From assembly GCF_000214175.1 (NCBI RefSeq), contig NC_015564.1, positions 4,402,001 through 4,466,000 on the forward strand: a DNA stretch of 64,000 nucleotides, read 5' to 3'. Positions within the stretch are counted from its first letter, which is position 1. Each line of letters opens with the position of its first letter. Shown here piece by piece: positions 26,503-35,039 of this stretch. This stretch comes from Hoyosella subflava DQS3-9A1. Lineage in GTDB: Bacteria; Actinomycetota; Actinomycetes; Mycobacteriales; Mycobacteriaceae. The notes beneath the pieces are model-generated. The model was given only the letters and a program-made list of their open reading frames with translations. It did no database searches and was not told the origin of the DNA. A program made the position numbers and the translations under genes.

Positions 26503-27090
26503 CTACCCGGCATTGCCGCGGAGAACATCGCTCAACAACGACTGGTAGCCGGCGCGAGGTGGGGACAGGACGCATGTGATTCCCAGTCGAACCAGCCTGT
26601 CGATGACGTTCTCGTGATCGTCCACCGCTAGTACGCCTTCATCCGCGAGTTTCCGGAAAGAGGGCGAGAGCGCGCTGGTAATGGTGTCGATGATCGGCGC
26701 AGTGTGAAGCACGAGGGCTTCGCCGATGATCCCCGGCTCGTCCGTGCGGATCTTACGGAACAAGGGGTGCTGCTCCACCCGCTCCAGGGCCAGCGCGCAG
26801 ACGGCAAGCACATCGGGTGCGTCAGTTGCGCTGTCGAGCCCGCGAATCACCTCGCTCAGCAGGCGCTCGATCTCGCGTTGCAGAAGGCTCGTCGCCGCAC
26901 GATCGACCGAACCAAGAATCCGGTACGCCGTTGTCCTCGACACCCGCGCCACCGCCGCGATGTCGGTCATTCGCGTCCGGCTGACCCCATGGCGCAAGAA
27001 GGCCGACAAGGTGGCGTCGAGGTACAGCTGCTGGTCGATTTCATGCCTCCTCGCAATGGGGGAACTTCTCGCCTCTATTCTGGCAGGCAA
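26503..27090 (-). CDS. TetR-family regulator, divergent from a P450
   Basis: A 195-residue TetR protein with HTH at about residues 25-65 (FLRHGVSRTRMTDIAAVARVSRTTAYRILGS). The body is all helical. The gene faces the P450 gene, with about 70 bases between the starts and a palindrome in the gap, so it most likely represses that P450. The inducer is unknown. Confidence 0.88.
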   Translation of the reverse strand: MPARIEARSSPIARRHEIDQQLYLDATLSAFLRHGVSRTRMTDIAAVARVSRTTAYRILGSVDRAATSLLQREIERLLSEVIRGLDSATDAPDVLAVCALALERVEQHPLFRKIRTDEPGIIGEALVLHTAPIIDTITSALSPSFRKLADEGVLAVDDHENVIDRLVRLGITCVLSPPRAGYQSLLSDVLRGNAG

Positions 27091-27103
27091 ACCGGGTGTA
27101 CAG

Positions 27104-27129
27104 TGGGACGAAAGTATCCTACCGTCCCA
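27104..27129. promoter_or_regulatory. Candidate operator between TetR and P450 genes
   Basis: A perfect 7-bp inverted repeat, TGGGACG / CGTCCCA, with a 12-base spacer sits between the divergent starts at 27090 and 27161. Its location fits a shared TetR operator. Confidence 0.6.
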
Positions 27130-27160
27130 AGTGGCACGTCATCTAGACCGGAGGCCCCAA

Positions 27161-28357
27161 GTGTCGGAGCTCTACAGCCCGTACGACCCCGCCGTCCAGG
27201 CAGACCCGTATCCCGTCTATCAGGTGCTGCGCGAGGAGTCGCCGGTCTACTGGAACACGGAACAAGAGTTCTGGGCACTGTCCCGGTTCGACGACATCTG
27301 GACTGCCACGCAGGACCACCGGCGCTTTTCCTCGGCGGAGGGGATCATCGTCGGCCAGGACCTCGCGACAGGCATGGTCGACCTGATGCCGATGATGATC
27401 ATGATGGACCCCCCACGGCACTCCGCGCTCCGAAAGCTCGTGTCCCGGGCCTTCACTCCCAGGCGGATGGCCGGAATGGAGGACAGCATCCGGGCTACCG
27501 CGCGGGGGCTCCTGGAGTCTTTCATCGAGCGGGGTGAGGTCGACTTCGTCCACGAGTACGCCGGCCCCCTGCCCACGATTGTCATCGCGGATATGCTCGG
27601 CATCCCGAACGAGGACCGGCAGCAGTTCCGGGAGTGGTCCGACCGTCTCGTGCAGGTCAATCCCAACGACCCCGCCTCCGTCGAGGATGGGATGAACGCG
27701 GCCCTGGGGCTCTACGATTACTTCACGCCGATGCTCGCCGCACGCCGCGCCAACCGCAAGGACGACCTCATGTCCGCCCTCCTGGACGCCGAGGTCGACG
27801 GCGAGAGGCTCTCCGAAGAGGAACTCCTCGGCTTCTGCTTCATGCTTCTCATCGCCGGCAACGAGACCACGACGAACCTCATCTCGAACACCGCCCAGAT
27901 CCTGAGTGAACGCCCCGACACGCTGCGAACGATCGCCGCGGACCACAGCCTGCTCCCTGCAGCTGTCGAGGAGTTTCTCCGCCTTGAGTCCCCCGTCCAA
28001 GGCCTAGCCCGGACCGTGACCGAAGATGTCGAACTGCACGGTGAAACCATGCGAACTGGCAGCAAGGTGATGATGCTCTACGGGTCGGCGAACCGTGACG
28101 ACAGGGAGTTCGCTGACCCGGAGTCATTCATTCTCGACCGGAAAACCGAGCGTGGTCTCGCCTTCGGTCACGGCCCCCACTTCTGTCTCGGTGCCGCGCT
28201 AGCCAGGCTCGAGTGCCGGGTCGCCTACGAGGAACTCCTGTCCTACGTACCCGACTTTGCACTCACCGACGGCGCCGAGCGCCTTCTCTCAGGGCCCGTG
28301 AGGGGCTACAAGAAACTGCCGATGACGTTCGAACCGACGTCCATCAGCGCCAGATGA
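27161..28357 (+). CDS. Cytochrome P450 (bacterial class I)
   Basis: A 398-residue soluble P450. The oxygen-binding helix is LLIAGNETTTNLISN and the K-helix ExxR is EEFLRLESP with the usual PVQGLAR. The haem loop LAFGHGPHFCLGAALARLE places the thiolate ligand at Cys342. GTG 27161 is used because GGAGG lies 7 bases upstream; the long frame back to 26726 only crosses the TetR gene. An unusual Met-rich stretch (MPMMIMMDPPRH) lies just before the C-helix region. No ferredoxin or reductase is adjacent, so it may borrow partners such as those at 16831-19786. The substrate is unknown. Confidence 0.92.
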   Translation: MSELYSPYDPAVQADPYPVYQVLREESPVYWNTEQEFWALSRFDDIWTATQDHRRFSSAEGIIVGQDLATGMVDLMPMMIMMDPPRHSALRKLVSRAFTPRRMAGMEDSIRATARGLLESFIERGEVDFVHEYAGPLPTIVIADMLGIPNEDRQQFREWSDRLVQVNPNDPASVEDGMNAALGLYDYFTPMLAARRANRKDDLMSALLDAEVDGERLSEEELLGFCFMLLIAGNETTTNLISNTAQILSERPDTLRTIAADHSLLPAAVEEFLRLESPVQGLARTVTEDVELHGETMRTGSKVMMLYGSANRDDREFADPESFILDRKTERGLAFGHGPHFCLGAALARLECRVAYEELLSYVPDFALTDGAERLLSGPVRGYKKLPMTFEPTSISAR

Positions 28358-28572
28358 GCCCCGGTGGCGACAACCAACAAATAGCGCGTTCCATCAGCGC
28401 TCACAGTTTCATCCATTGGCTGTTAGAGCGATCGCAGTACGCCGCCATCGAACGATCAGCCTTACAGTCAACTTCACATCTCACGTTGACCGTCAGACGG
28501 TGTCTTATTTGACGATCCTCTAACGCGACAACCGCGACACAACCCGAAAACAGTGCCGCCGCCGCGCGTCCT

Positions 28573-28627
28573 TGTCGCATATAAATGTAGTGCAATAAAT
28601 GAGCATAGAGAAGGGGTATATGCGACA
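28573..28627. promoter_or_regulatory. Likely resolvase binding/recombination site
   Basis: A perfect 11-bp inverted repeat (TGTCGCATATA at 28573-28583 and TATATGCGACA at 28617-28627) lies immediately before the serine recombinase gene, in an AT-rich patch. Resolvases of the Tn3 class bind such dyads next to their own genes, so this is a likely res subsite and autoregulatory promoter. Confidence 0.6.
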
Positions 28628-28635
28628 CTGTCGGG

Positions 28636-29223
28636 GTGAAGATCGGGTATGGGCGAGTCTCAACCGCGGAACAGAGCGTCGAGACGCAACGGGAAGCCCT
28701 CATCGCCCTCGGTGTCGCGGCCGACAAGATCCATCTGGACCGAGGCGTGAGCGGCCGTCGGCGTGTGCGGCCAGCGCTCGAGCGGGCGTTAGGCGAGCTG
28801 CGCGACGGCGACGAGCTCGTAGTCTCCAAGCTCGACCGGCTTGGCCGTTCGCTGCGCGATCTCCTCGACATCGCCGATGAGATCCGAGCCAAGGGCGCAG
28901 CCCTGACAGTCGGGCGCACTACCTACGATCCCAGCGATCCAGTAGGCGCAATGCTGTTCCAGGTGCTTGGCATGGCGGCCGAGTTCGAGGTCGCCATGAA
29001 CCGCGAGCGAACCCGCGAAGGCGTCGCCCGGGCCAGAGCGGAGGGCAAGTACAAGGGCAGGCAACACAAGCTCACCACCTCCGACGGCGAAAAACTGCGA
29101 CGGATGCACGCGTCCGGCGAGTACACCGCGGCGGAACTGGGACGGTTCTTCGGCCTGCATCGCACATCGGTCTACAGATACCTTGGAGCAGCCCCTGGGG
29201 GCGCCAACCCTGACCAGCAGTGA
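28636..29223 (+). CDS. Small serine recombinase (resolvase/invertase)
   Basis: A 195-residue recombinase. The catalytic domain begins KIGYGRVSTAEQ, with the nucleophilic Ser9, and continues with LDRGVSGRRRVRP, VVSKLDRLGRSLRDL and GMAAEFEVAMNRERTREG (E-helix start). A C-terminal HTH follows (AAELGRFFGLHRTSVYRYL). The GTG start at 28636 lies just right of an inverted repeat that is its likely site. No Tn3-type transposase is nearby, so the gene is an orphan left by a transposon or a plasmid multimer-resolution gene. Confidence 0.9.
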   Translation: MKIGYGRVSTAEQSVETQREALIALGVAADKIHLDRGVSGRRRVRPALERALGELRDGDELVVSKLDRLGRSLRDLLDIADEIRAKGAALTVGRTTYDPSDPVGAMLFQVLGMAAEFEVAMNRERTREGVARARAEGKYKGRQHKLTTSDGEKLRRMHASGEYTAAELGRFFGLHRTSVYRYLGAAPGGANPDQQ

Positions 29224-29860
29224 ACTCGCGCAGTTCTACGATCTGCGGATCAGGCTTGACGATGACTCACGCGGGTCAGAGGAGACTTGAGAAAATCTCC
29301 CACAGAATCCCGCCTACACCAGTCCCGCTCAAGCCTCCGAAGCCCAAGTGGGCCAGCGCCTTTGCAGCGAGACGGCGTAGTCTTTTACGGTTCTCTTTGT
29401 CTTGCTTCACGCATGATTACCTCCGTCCTCCCCTGGTCAAACTGCGGACCGCGACCAAGGGTTGCGCACAGGTAGCACATACTGTTACTGTCACTTTTGT
29501 AGGAAAGATCGGTAAGGTATGGAGCACCTGTAAGTGCGGCCATTCCTTCCAGTGTACCACATCGTGTCCAGTCCACGCGGGAGCGCGTGGACTGGCTGCG
29601 TTTTCGGGACTGTCCGCCGCCTCTGGCGAGAGTGACCGGTCAGCTTCGCTGCGGAGACACTGTCGTTCGGCCCGCCGGCGACACAAGCCGGTAGTAGCGC
29701 CCGCTGCATGTGTGGGCGGTGTCCGGGTCTGGCCTGATCGACTGCCTCAACCTCGACGAGTCGGGGCTCGCACCCGACGTGACACCGTTTAGCGAATGCT
29801 AGATGTGTCGGAGTCAGACGGTAAAACTCCAGAAAACCTGGGAGCAGGAGATCTGGTCGA
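29224..29860. other. Gene-poor stretch with a perfect hairpin
   Basis: A frame across 29220-29792 is open, but its codon use changes and no family is recognised. A middle part (FVGKIGKVWSTCKCGHSFQC) resembles a lone zinc-knuckle and may be a decayed gene piece. The main structure is the 12-bp hairpin at 29568-29595. The rest looks like transposon debris between the resolvase and the restriction cassette. Confidence 0.35.
29568..29595. repeat. Perfect 12-bp stem with GGAG loop
   Basis: CCAGTCCACGCG and CGCGTGGACTGG flank GGAG, giving a very stable 28-base hairpin with no nearby T-run. It may be a transcription stop upstream of the restriction cassette or a transposon-related structure. Confidence 0.55.
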
Positions 29861-30763
29861 ATGAACGAGTACAGCGCTGCGTCAGCACCCACCTACGGTC
29901 TGCAGGCGGCAGTGAAGTTCACGCCGCAGGAGTGGGTAGAGGCAGGAATGCCCGGAACAAGTTCTGCCGTTGACTGGTCCGCGTGGCCTGCCGCCGTCGC
30001 TCAGTTCGACCGAGAGCTCGAGGCCAACGCTGGCGTGCCGATAGGCCAGATCCGCTTTTCGCTGTCGACGGTCGCTTGGTTCTGGCAGTGCGAGAACGGT
30101 CACCGGTGGCAAGAGTCTGCGTACAGCCGTCGAGGGCGTTTCAGCTCCGGTCGACCGAACAATCGCGCCCGCATCTACCAGCGGGTTGCTGGCTCCAAGT
30201 CGGCATGCCGGGAGTGCACCTTAGATGAGTTCGCTGCCCGCTATAGCAAGTGCGGACATCCCTCCCGGGACATCTCACTCGTTTCCCGCCAGCCCACCTG
30301 GATCGTCGGGTTCTGCGACGAATGCCTGCATCCCGCTCCACAGATCGGGGACGCAGTCTTCGCCGACCATCACCTACCCACCTCCAAAGCGGAACTAGAG
30401 CTCCGCAGGAAGTTGTCCTTGCTACTCCCGGTCACACCAGCTGACGAAGCCAATGCCGTCATCGTCCCCCCAACGCCGTGGGGATCCGACCGTGTTTTCC
30501 CCGACATCCTCCTGGCCTCGCACCGGATCGCCATTGAATACGACTCCCCCGGTTTCCACGGAGATGCTCACGCGGCCGATGGAAACGACCCGGACAAGGA
30601 CGCTGCTTTGCGCTCCGCTGGCTGGGAAGTCATACGAGTCCGTACCGGAGATCTTCCGCTATTTGGCCCCTACGACGTCGCTGCTTCGGGCCCGACACAG
30701 CTCGCCACCAACGCAGTGCAGGACATGGTCACGCGCGTCCTCCTAGAGCGCGACGACGCCTAG
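29861..30763 (+). CDS. Zinc-ribbon protein with a PD-(D/E)xK-like nuclease domain (restriction-cassette partner)
   Basis: A 300-residue protein. The first half has a zinc-ribbon-like pattern (FWQCENGHRWQESAYSR, then CRECTLDEF). This is followed by two more Cys-x-x-Cys/His groups (KCGHPS, GFCDECLHP). The C-terminal half has DRVFPDILLASHRIAIEYDS followed by DPDKDAALRSAGWEVIRVR, the D...E-x-D order of Vsr/DUF559-type nucleases. It precedes the methyltransferase by 148 bases on the same strand. I infer an accessory nickase or nuclease of the restriction system; the function is not established. Confidence 0.68.
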   Translation: MNEYSAASAPTYGLQAAVKFTPQEWVEAGMPGTSSAVDWSAWPAAVAQFDRELEANAGVPIGQIRFSLSTVAWFWQCENGHRWQESAYSRRGRFSSGRPNNRARIYQRVAGSKSACRECTLDEFAARYSKCGHPSRDISLVSRQPTWIVGFCDECLHPAPQIGDAVFADHHLPTSKAELELRRKLSLLLPVTPADEANAVIVPPTPWGSDRVFPDILLASHRIAIEYDSPGFHGDAHAADGNDPDKDAALRSAGWEVIRVRTGDLPLFGPYDVAASGPTQLATNAVQDMVTRVLLERDDA

Positions 30764-30911
30764 AGGTTCACCAAGGCTGCGGAGCTCCGGCCGTGCAAGC
30801 ACCGGGGCGCCGACACCGCGTCCCGGGGCCAGTTGGCACGTCTGCCGAAGCTGCAGTACTGCGTTCACTACACTTTGGCGTGACCTAGATTCACCTGCGG
30901 AAGGAGGCGGC

Positions 30912-32675
30912 GTGTCAATCGTCACCGCTCCGCAAGGTGGACCGGATATGAATGACGCCATCCGGCTACGCCCACTCGGAGCGCGCGGTTCACGCAGCGA
31001 CATCTCTGCGAGTGAAGTCGACCTGGCACCCACAGCCCTAGCGGTGTTGGCTGCGATCCCCTCGTGGTGGGAATCGCGGGCTAGGGCCGCGCATTTGCAG
31101 GGCGCCTGGCTCGACGTTCGAAGCGCCCTTGAGGCGCAACCCCCGGTAGAGCTTCCAGCGGCGCAGACGCCAACGGAAACACCGTGGACGACACTGCTCG
31201 CCGAGGAAATCGGAATGGCCTATGTGGACAGCTTGGCTGCATCGACGAGAGCCCGCCACGGTCGCCATTACACTCCCCGAGAGCTCGCCACGAAGCTGTG
31301 GTCGATGACCCGATCGGCGCTTGACCTGCCCGCTGTGCCGCAACGTTTAAGGGGGCTGGTGCGGGATCCCGCATGCGGAGCCGGCGCGCTTCTATTGGCT
31401 CCCCTCCGGGAGCATCTGCACGCCTCGGCTGGAGACGACCCCGAGTTCACTCTGGCAAGCATTGCGAACCTCATCGAGGGAGTAGACACCGACCCAGCTG
31501 CGGTCTGGATCACGAACGTCCTCGTGGCTGCCGAGCTTCTCCCCACACTGGCCCGGATTCCAGAGCAGCGGAGACGCCCAATCCCCGCAGTGGCACAAGT
31601 GGGCGATGGACTGCGTGCAGCTGACCGGCCCGCCCGCGTGGTCATCATGAATCCCCCCTACGGCCGGGTCAGACTCGCCCCTTCTGAACGTGACCGGTAT
31701 GCGCACCTTCTTTACGGACACGCCAATCTCTACGGTCTATTTCTAGGGACCGGCATCGAATCACTGGACGACGACGGCGTTCTGACGGCGTTAGTGCCGA
31801 CGAGCTTCACCAGCGGCCGCTACTTCGAGCAGCTCCGCTCCTACATCGGAGAAGTTGCGGGCCTTAGCGCAATCACTTTCGTGGAAGACCGCAGCGGCGT
31901 CTTTACCTCCGTACTCCAAGAGACATGCCTGGCCACGTTCGAACGGCGTCGACGCCGCACAACTACAGTCACCAGTCTCGGTAGCGCTGAAACCCCAATC
32001 GCACGAGTCAAGCTCCAACGTTCGTCGAGCCCCTGGATCCTTCCGCGTCGTTCCGATCACGCACCTGTCGCAGCGAGCGCTGCTCGCATGACCAACTCCC
32101 TTGGCAGTATCGGGTGGGGCGTATCGACCGGGCCGCTTGTGTGGAACCGCAGGAGGGCCGACCTGTACCCCCACTGGGGAGCCAGCCGCTCTTACGTGAT
32201 CTGGGCTGCTGATATCGATGGTGGCCACCTGCATCGGGACGCAGCCCGAGACGCAATGCGATACCTGGCGCTATCTCAGAAGTCTGATCCCGCGGTTATG
32301 GTCTTGGATCAGCCTGCGGTTCTAGTGCAGCGCACCACTGCGCCCGAGCAACGCCGCCGCCTTGTGGCGGCTCAACTCACAGCCAACGATCTCGGTGCCA
32401 GACACGGTCGAGTAACCGTCGAGAACCACGTCAACGTCGTCCGGCCAATAGCGCCCAGACCATTGCTGACAGCCGAGACGCTGACTCGTGTCTTGGGCAC
32501 GTCGACAATGGACCAAGTAATTCGTGCGATCTCTGGGTCTGTCGCAGTCAGTGCCTATGAACTCGAAGCACTTCCCTTCCCATCCACGGACATCGTCATT
32601 GAGTGGAACGAGCTCAGCGGCACCGAACTAGAAGAGGCCGTACACAACGCGTACTGCCCCCTCTTGGAGAGGTGA
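30912..32675 (+). CDS. N6-adenine DNA methyltransferase of a PstI/BsuBI-type system
   Basis: A 587-residue gamma-type N6-adenine methyltransferase. SAM-binding motif I is RDPACGAGALLLAPL (about residue 155) and the catalytic motif is MNPPYGRVR near residue 245. The HGRHYTPRELATKLW segment ahead of motif I is typical of the Eco57I/TaqI-like class. The C-terminal half should be the target recognition domain. GTG 30912 has AAGGAGG 5 bases upstream; ATG 30948 is an alternative. The stop overlaps the nuclease start (GTGA), so the two are translated together and protection precedes cutting. Confidence 0.9.
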   Translation: MSIVTAPQGGPDMNDAIRLRPLGARGSRSDISASEVDLAPTALAVLAAIPSWWESRARAAHLQGAWLDVRSALEAQPPVELPAAQTPTETPWTTLLAEEIGMAYVDSLAASTRARHGRHYTPRELATKLWSMTRSALDLPAVPQRLRGLVRDPACGAGALLLAPLREHLHASAGDDPEFTLASIANLIEGVDTDPAAVWITNVLVAAELLPTLARIPEQRRRPIPAVAQVGDGLRAADRPARVVIMNPPYGRVRLAPSERDRYAHLLYGHANLYGLFLGTGIESLDDDGVLTALVPTSFTSGRYFEQLRSYIGEVAGLSAITFVEDRSGVFTSVLQETCLATFERRRRRTTTVTSLGSAETPIARVKLQRSSSPWILPRRSDHAPVAASAARMTNSLGSIGWGVSTGPLVWNRRRADLYPHWGASRSYVIWAADIDGGHLHRDAARDAMRYLALSQKSDPAVMVLDQPAVLVQRTTAPEQRRRLVAAQLTANDLGARHGRVTVENHVNVVRPIAPRPLLTAETLTRVLGTSTMDQVIRAISGSVAVSAYELEALPFPSTDIVIEWNELSGTELEEAVHNAYCPLLER

Positions 32676-33766
32676 GACCATCGCGTCCCGTCATCACGCC
32701 CGCCCTTGCTGAGCAACGGCTCCGCCAGATTTTTCCGAGGGCAGCATTTGATCCAACGTTGTCTGCCCCGCTGGCCGCGATGGCGGTCTCGGCATTGCTG
32801 TACATCGATGCCGTTTGCTCCGACACTCAACCCGTCACCACAGTGACTTGGGCCAGACCGACGACGGTTATCTGGATGAGTGACGCAGCGCTCGCGCATC
32901 CTGATCATCAGGACCGTCTTGCCTGGCGCACCGCAGCGGCGAAAGGGCGTGCGCAAGTCGAAGCCCTGCTCGATCAGTGGGGAGAGCCGTTCCAGCCGCG
33001 CTACCGCGAGAACTCCCGCGAAACCCTCCGTGACGAGACATTCAAGCACTGGCACCAGCATGGCGCGATGCGCAAGCGCACTGATGTAGTGACCTCGAGC
33101 AGCAGCCCCCGGTGGGCACTACGCGACGACTTTGCAGATCTATTTGACCCCTCTTTGACCGATGACCAAGCCCAAGAGCTGGCAGAGCGATGGAGGGAGA
33201 CTCACCTTGATCCCGGAACTCGCCTGCGCGTCGTCCACGCACAGCGAGCCGAACAATCGTCAACTGCAGTCCACGTCACTCTGCCTGATGGCACGCGCCG
33301 CTCCTTGGAACCAGGCACATCGTCCCTAATTCTCAAAGGAGTAATCGAGTCCTGGGCAGCAGCCCGGCTTACAACACCTGTAGTACTCACCGTGTCCGAG
33401 CCCGGCGACAAGGTCCACATCGGAGACGAGAAGATCCTCCAACAACTCGGCATCCAGATCGACGTGGCAAACGTGCTTCCTGACGCACTGATAGCCGACA
33501 TCGGAAGTGATCCCGTACGGTTCTGGCTCGGGGAGGCGGTGGCGTCCGATGGGCCGGTCACCGAGGAGCGACGCAAGCTCCTTCTGCACTGGGCCAGCCA
33601 GCAAAACATCCTGCCTAGCTCGTGTTCTTTTCTCACTGCATTTCACTCCCGAAATGCAGCCGCCGCTCGTCGCCGGCTCAAGGACCTCGCCTCCGGCACA
33701 TGGGCCTGGTTCGCTGACGAGCCCACCCAGGAACTCGCCTGGTACGAGATCAACCCAAGCAGCTGA
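32672..33766 (+). CDS. BsuBI/PstI-family type II restriction endonuclease
   Basis: A 364-residue protein. The N-terminal half is helical. The C-terminal half matches the BsuBI/PstI nuclease domain: VLTVSEPGDKVHIGDEKILQ, DVANVLPDALIADIG, then WLGEAVASDGPVTEERRKLL. In this family the Asp and Glu of these stretches form the PD-(D/E)xK-type metal site. GTG 32672 overlaps the methyltransferase stop. Longer frames back to 32603 run inside the methyltransferase gene and are rejected. Classic relatives cut CTGCAG; the target here cannot be read from sequence. Confidence 0.88.
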   Translation: MRPSRPVITPALAEQRLRQIFPRAAFDPTLSAPLAAMAVSALLYIDAVCSDTQPVTTVTWARPTTVIWMSDAALAHPDHQDRLAWRTAAAKGRAQVEALLDQWGEPFQPRYRENSRETLRDETFKHWHQHGAMRKRTDVVTSSSSPRWALRDDFADLFDPSLTDDQAQELAERWRETHLDPGTRLRVVHAQRAEQSSTAVHVTLPDGTRRSLEPGTSSLILKGVIESWAAARLTTPVVLTVSEPGDKVHIGDEKILQQLGIQIDVANVLPDALIADIGSDPVRFWLGEAVASDGPVTEERRKLLLHWASQQNILPSSCSFLTAFHSRNAAAARRRLKDLASGTWAWFADEPTQELAWYEINPSS

Positions 33767-33901
33767 CGAGGGACGGACTCGCGGGACGACCAGCTATCGG
33801 GCGGGCTGCGGCGACATTCCTGCTAGCTGAGTGTTCCAATCAGCGGCCCAAGTGCACGGCCAGGACCTAGACACAATCCGTCGAGCGTAGCGTCTCATAA
33901 C

Positions 33902-34633
33902 ATGTGTGGTCGGTACTCGATAGCTGTGTCCGGTGCCGCCCTGGTCGACGTCCTCAATCTGGATGGGACGGAACCAGGATTTGAGTGGTCACCTACGTAC
34001 TCGGTGTCGCCTCGCACACGGGCACCAGTGATTCGCGATCGCCTGATCGACGGGCACCGGGTGCGCGAAGCTTTCCTGCCCACTTGGGGCCTGCGGCCGT
34101 CGTGGGCAAAGGAAAAGGGCCCACGGCCGATCAACGCCCGACTGGAGACCGCGGCCACCAACGGCATGTTTCGCTCGTCGTTCTCGTCAGCTCGCGCCCT
34201 GGTTCCAATGACCGGTTACTACGAGTGGCAGGAAGCAGTCGAGGACGGCAAGACGGTCAAGAACCCCAGCTACATCCACGGTTCGCACGACGAGCTGCTA
34301 CTCGCCGCCGGCCTGTTGGCCTTCCACCGCGAGAGTGACGAGGACGAGTGGCGTACGACGTTCACGATCATCACCCGCACGGGCGAGGACGCGGCCGGCG
34401 ACGTCCACGACCGGATGCCCGCGTTCCTGACATCTGCGGCGTGGGACACCTGGCTCGACCCGGAGAAGGTCGACAAGGACCAAGCTACCGACCTGGTCGA
34501 CTTGCTCGACGTCGAGTCCCGGACGGTTGCGTCGACTCTCCTGACCCGTCCGGTGTCGCGTTCGGTCAATAACGTGCGCACCCTCGATCGTCACAACCGA
34601 GGCCTGATCGAGAAGGTCGCCCGCCCCGAATAG
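33902..34633 (+). CDS. SRAP-domain protein (YedK/HMCES family)
   Basis: A 243-residue protein. The catalytic Cys2 follows the initiator Met (MCGRYS). The other conserved pieces are PINARLETA, the GYYEWQ motif and the DRMPAFL motif with the active-site His. The family forms a thiazolidine crosslink with abasic sites in single-stranded DNA and so protects damaged DNA. The ATG at 33902 must be the start, because Cys2 becomes the N-terminus after Met removal. It lies next to the restriction cassette but has its own upstream space. Confidence 0.95.
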   Translation: MCGRYSIAVSGAALVDVLNLDGTEPGFEWSPTYSVSPRTRAPVIRDRLIDGHRVREAFLPTWGLRPSWAKEKGPRPINARLETAATNGMFRSSFSSARALVPMTGYYEWQEAVEDGKTVKNPSYIHGSHDELLLAAGLLAFHRESDEDEWRTTFTIITRTGEDAAGDVHDRMPAFLTSAAWDTWLDPEKVDKDQATDLVDLLDVESRTVASTLLTRPVSRSVNNVRTLDRHNRGLIEKVARPE

Positions 34634-34658
34634 TCGGGACGGGCGATAGGCATCGGGT

Positions 34659-35039
34659 TCAGTCAGCGCTGACGGTCCGGCGGCCGCTCGCGGGGTCGTT
34701 GATCCGGACGGACCGCCGGCCAAGGTGCTCGACAACGACAAAGTGGTTCTGGTTCCAGAAAGCAATCAACGGCAATTGGAGTTCGTGGAGGTCAGCGAAC
34801 TCTTTGCGATACCCCTTAGCTTCCATCCCGTAGCTGCGTGCCGCTGACACGATCCGTAGCGCATCAACTCCGTTACGAGAGACAGCGCAGGCTTCGCGCA
34901 CTTCCTGGAGCCGGGCCGGCGAACCGTGGTAGTTGAGGATCATCGTCAAGCTCGCGGCGCCACACTCCGCTTCTTCCATCTGCAGCACTGTGGGTACGTG
35001 AACGCTCCGCGAACGTCGCGTCCTCGCCGTGGCCGTCAC
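34659..35039 (-). pseudogene. Truncated peptidase C39 domain of an NHLP-type peptide ABC exporter
   Basis: Only about 126 residues are left. They match the N-terminal C39 peptidase of bacteriocin ABC exporters: VPTVLQMEEAECGAASLTMIL with the catalytic Cys, then NHFVVVEHLGRRSVRINDPASG with His and Asp. The peptidase cuts leader peptides after a double-Gly type site. The frame stops right after TVSAD, where family members continue into the membrane and ATPase domains, so the exporter is lost. GTG 35039 overlaps the stop of the HlyD-like gene upstream, showing the two were one operon. Confidence 0.82.

Noticed and set aside
27143-28000. A 285-residue open frame antisense to the second P450
   Set aside because: The P450 carries all family motifs on the plus strand; the opposite frame is featureless.
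29220-29792. A 190-residue open frame after the resolvase
   Set aside because: It begins inside the resolvase stop, changes codon character midway and crosses a perfect hairpin; only a possible decayed zinc-knuckle piece is visible.
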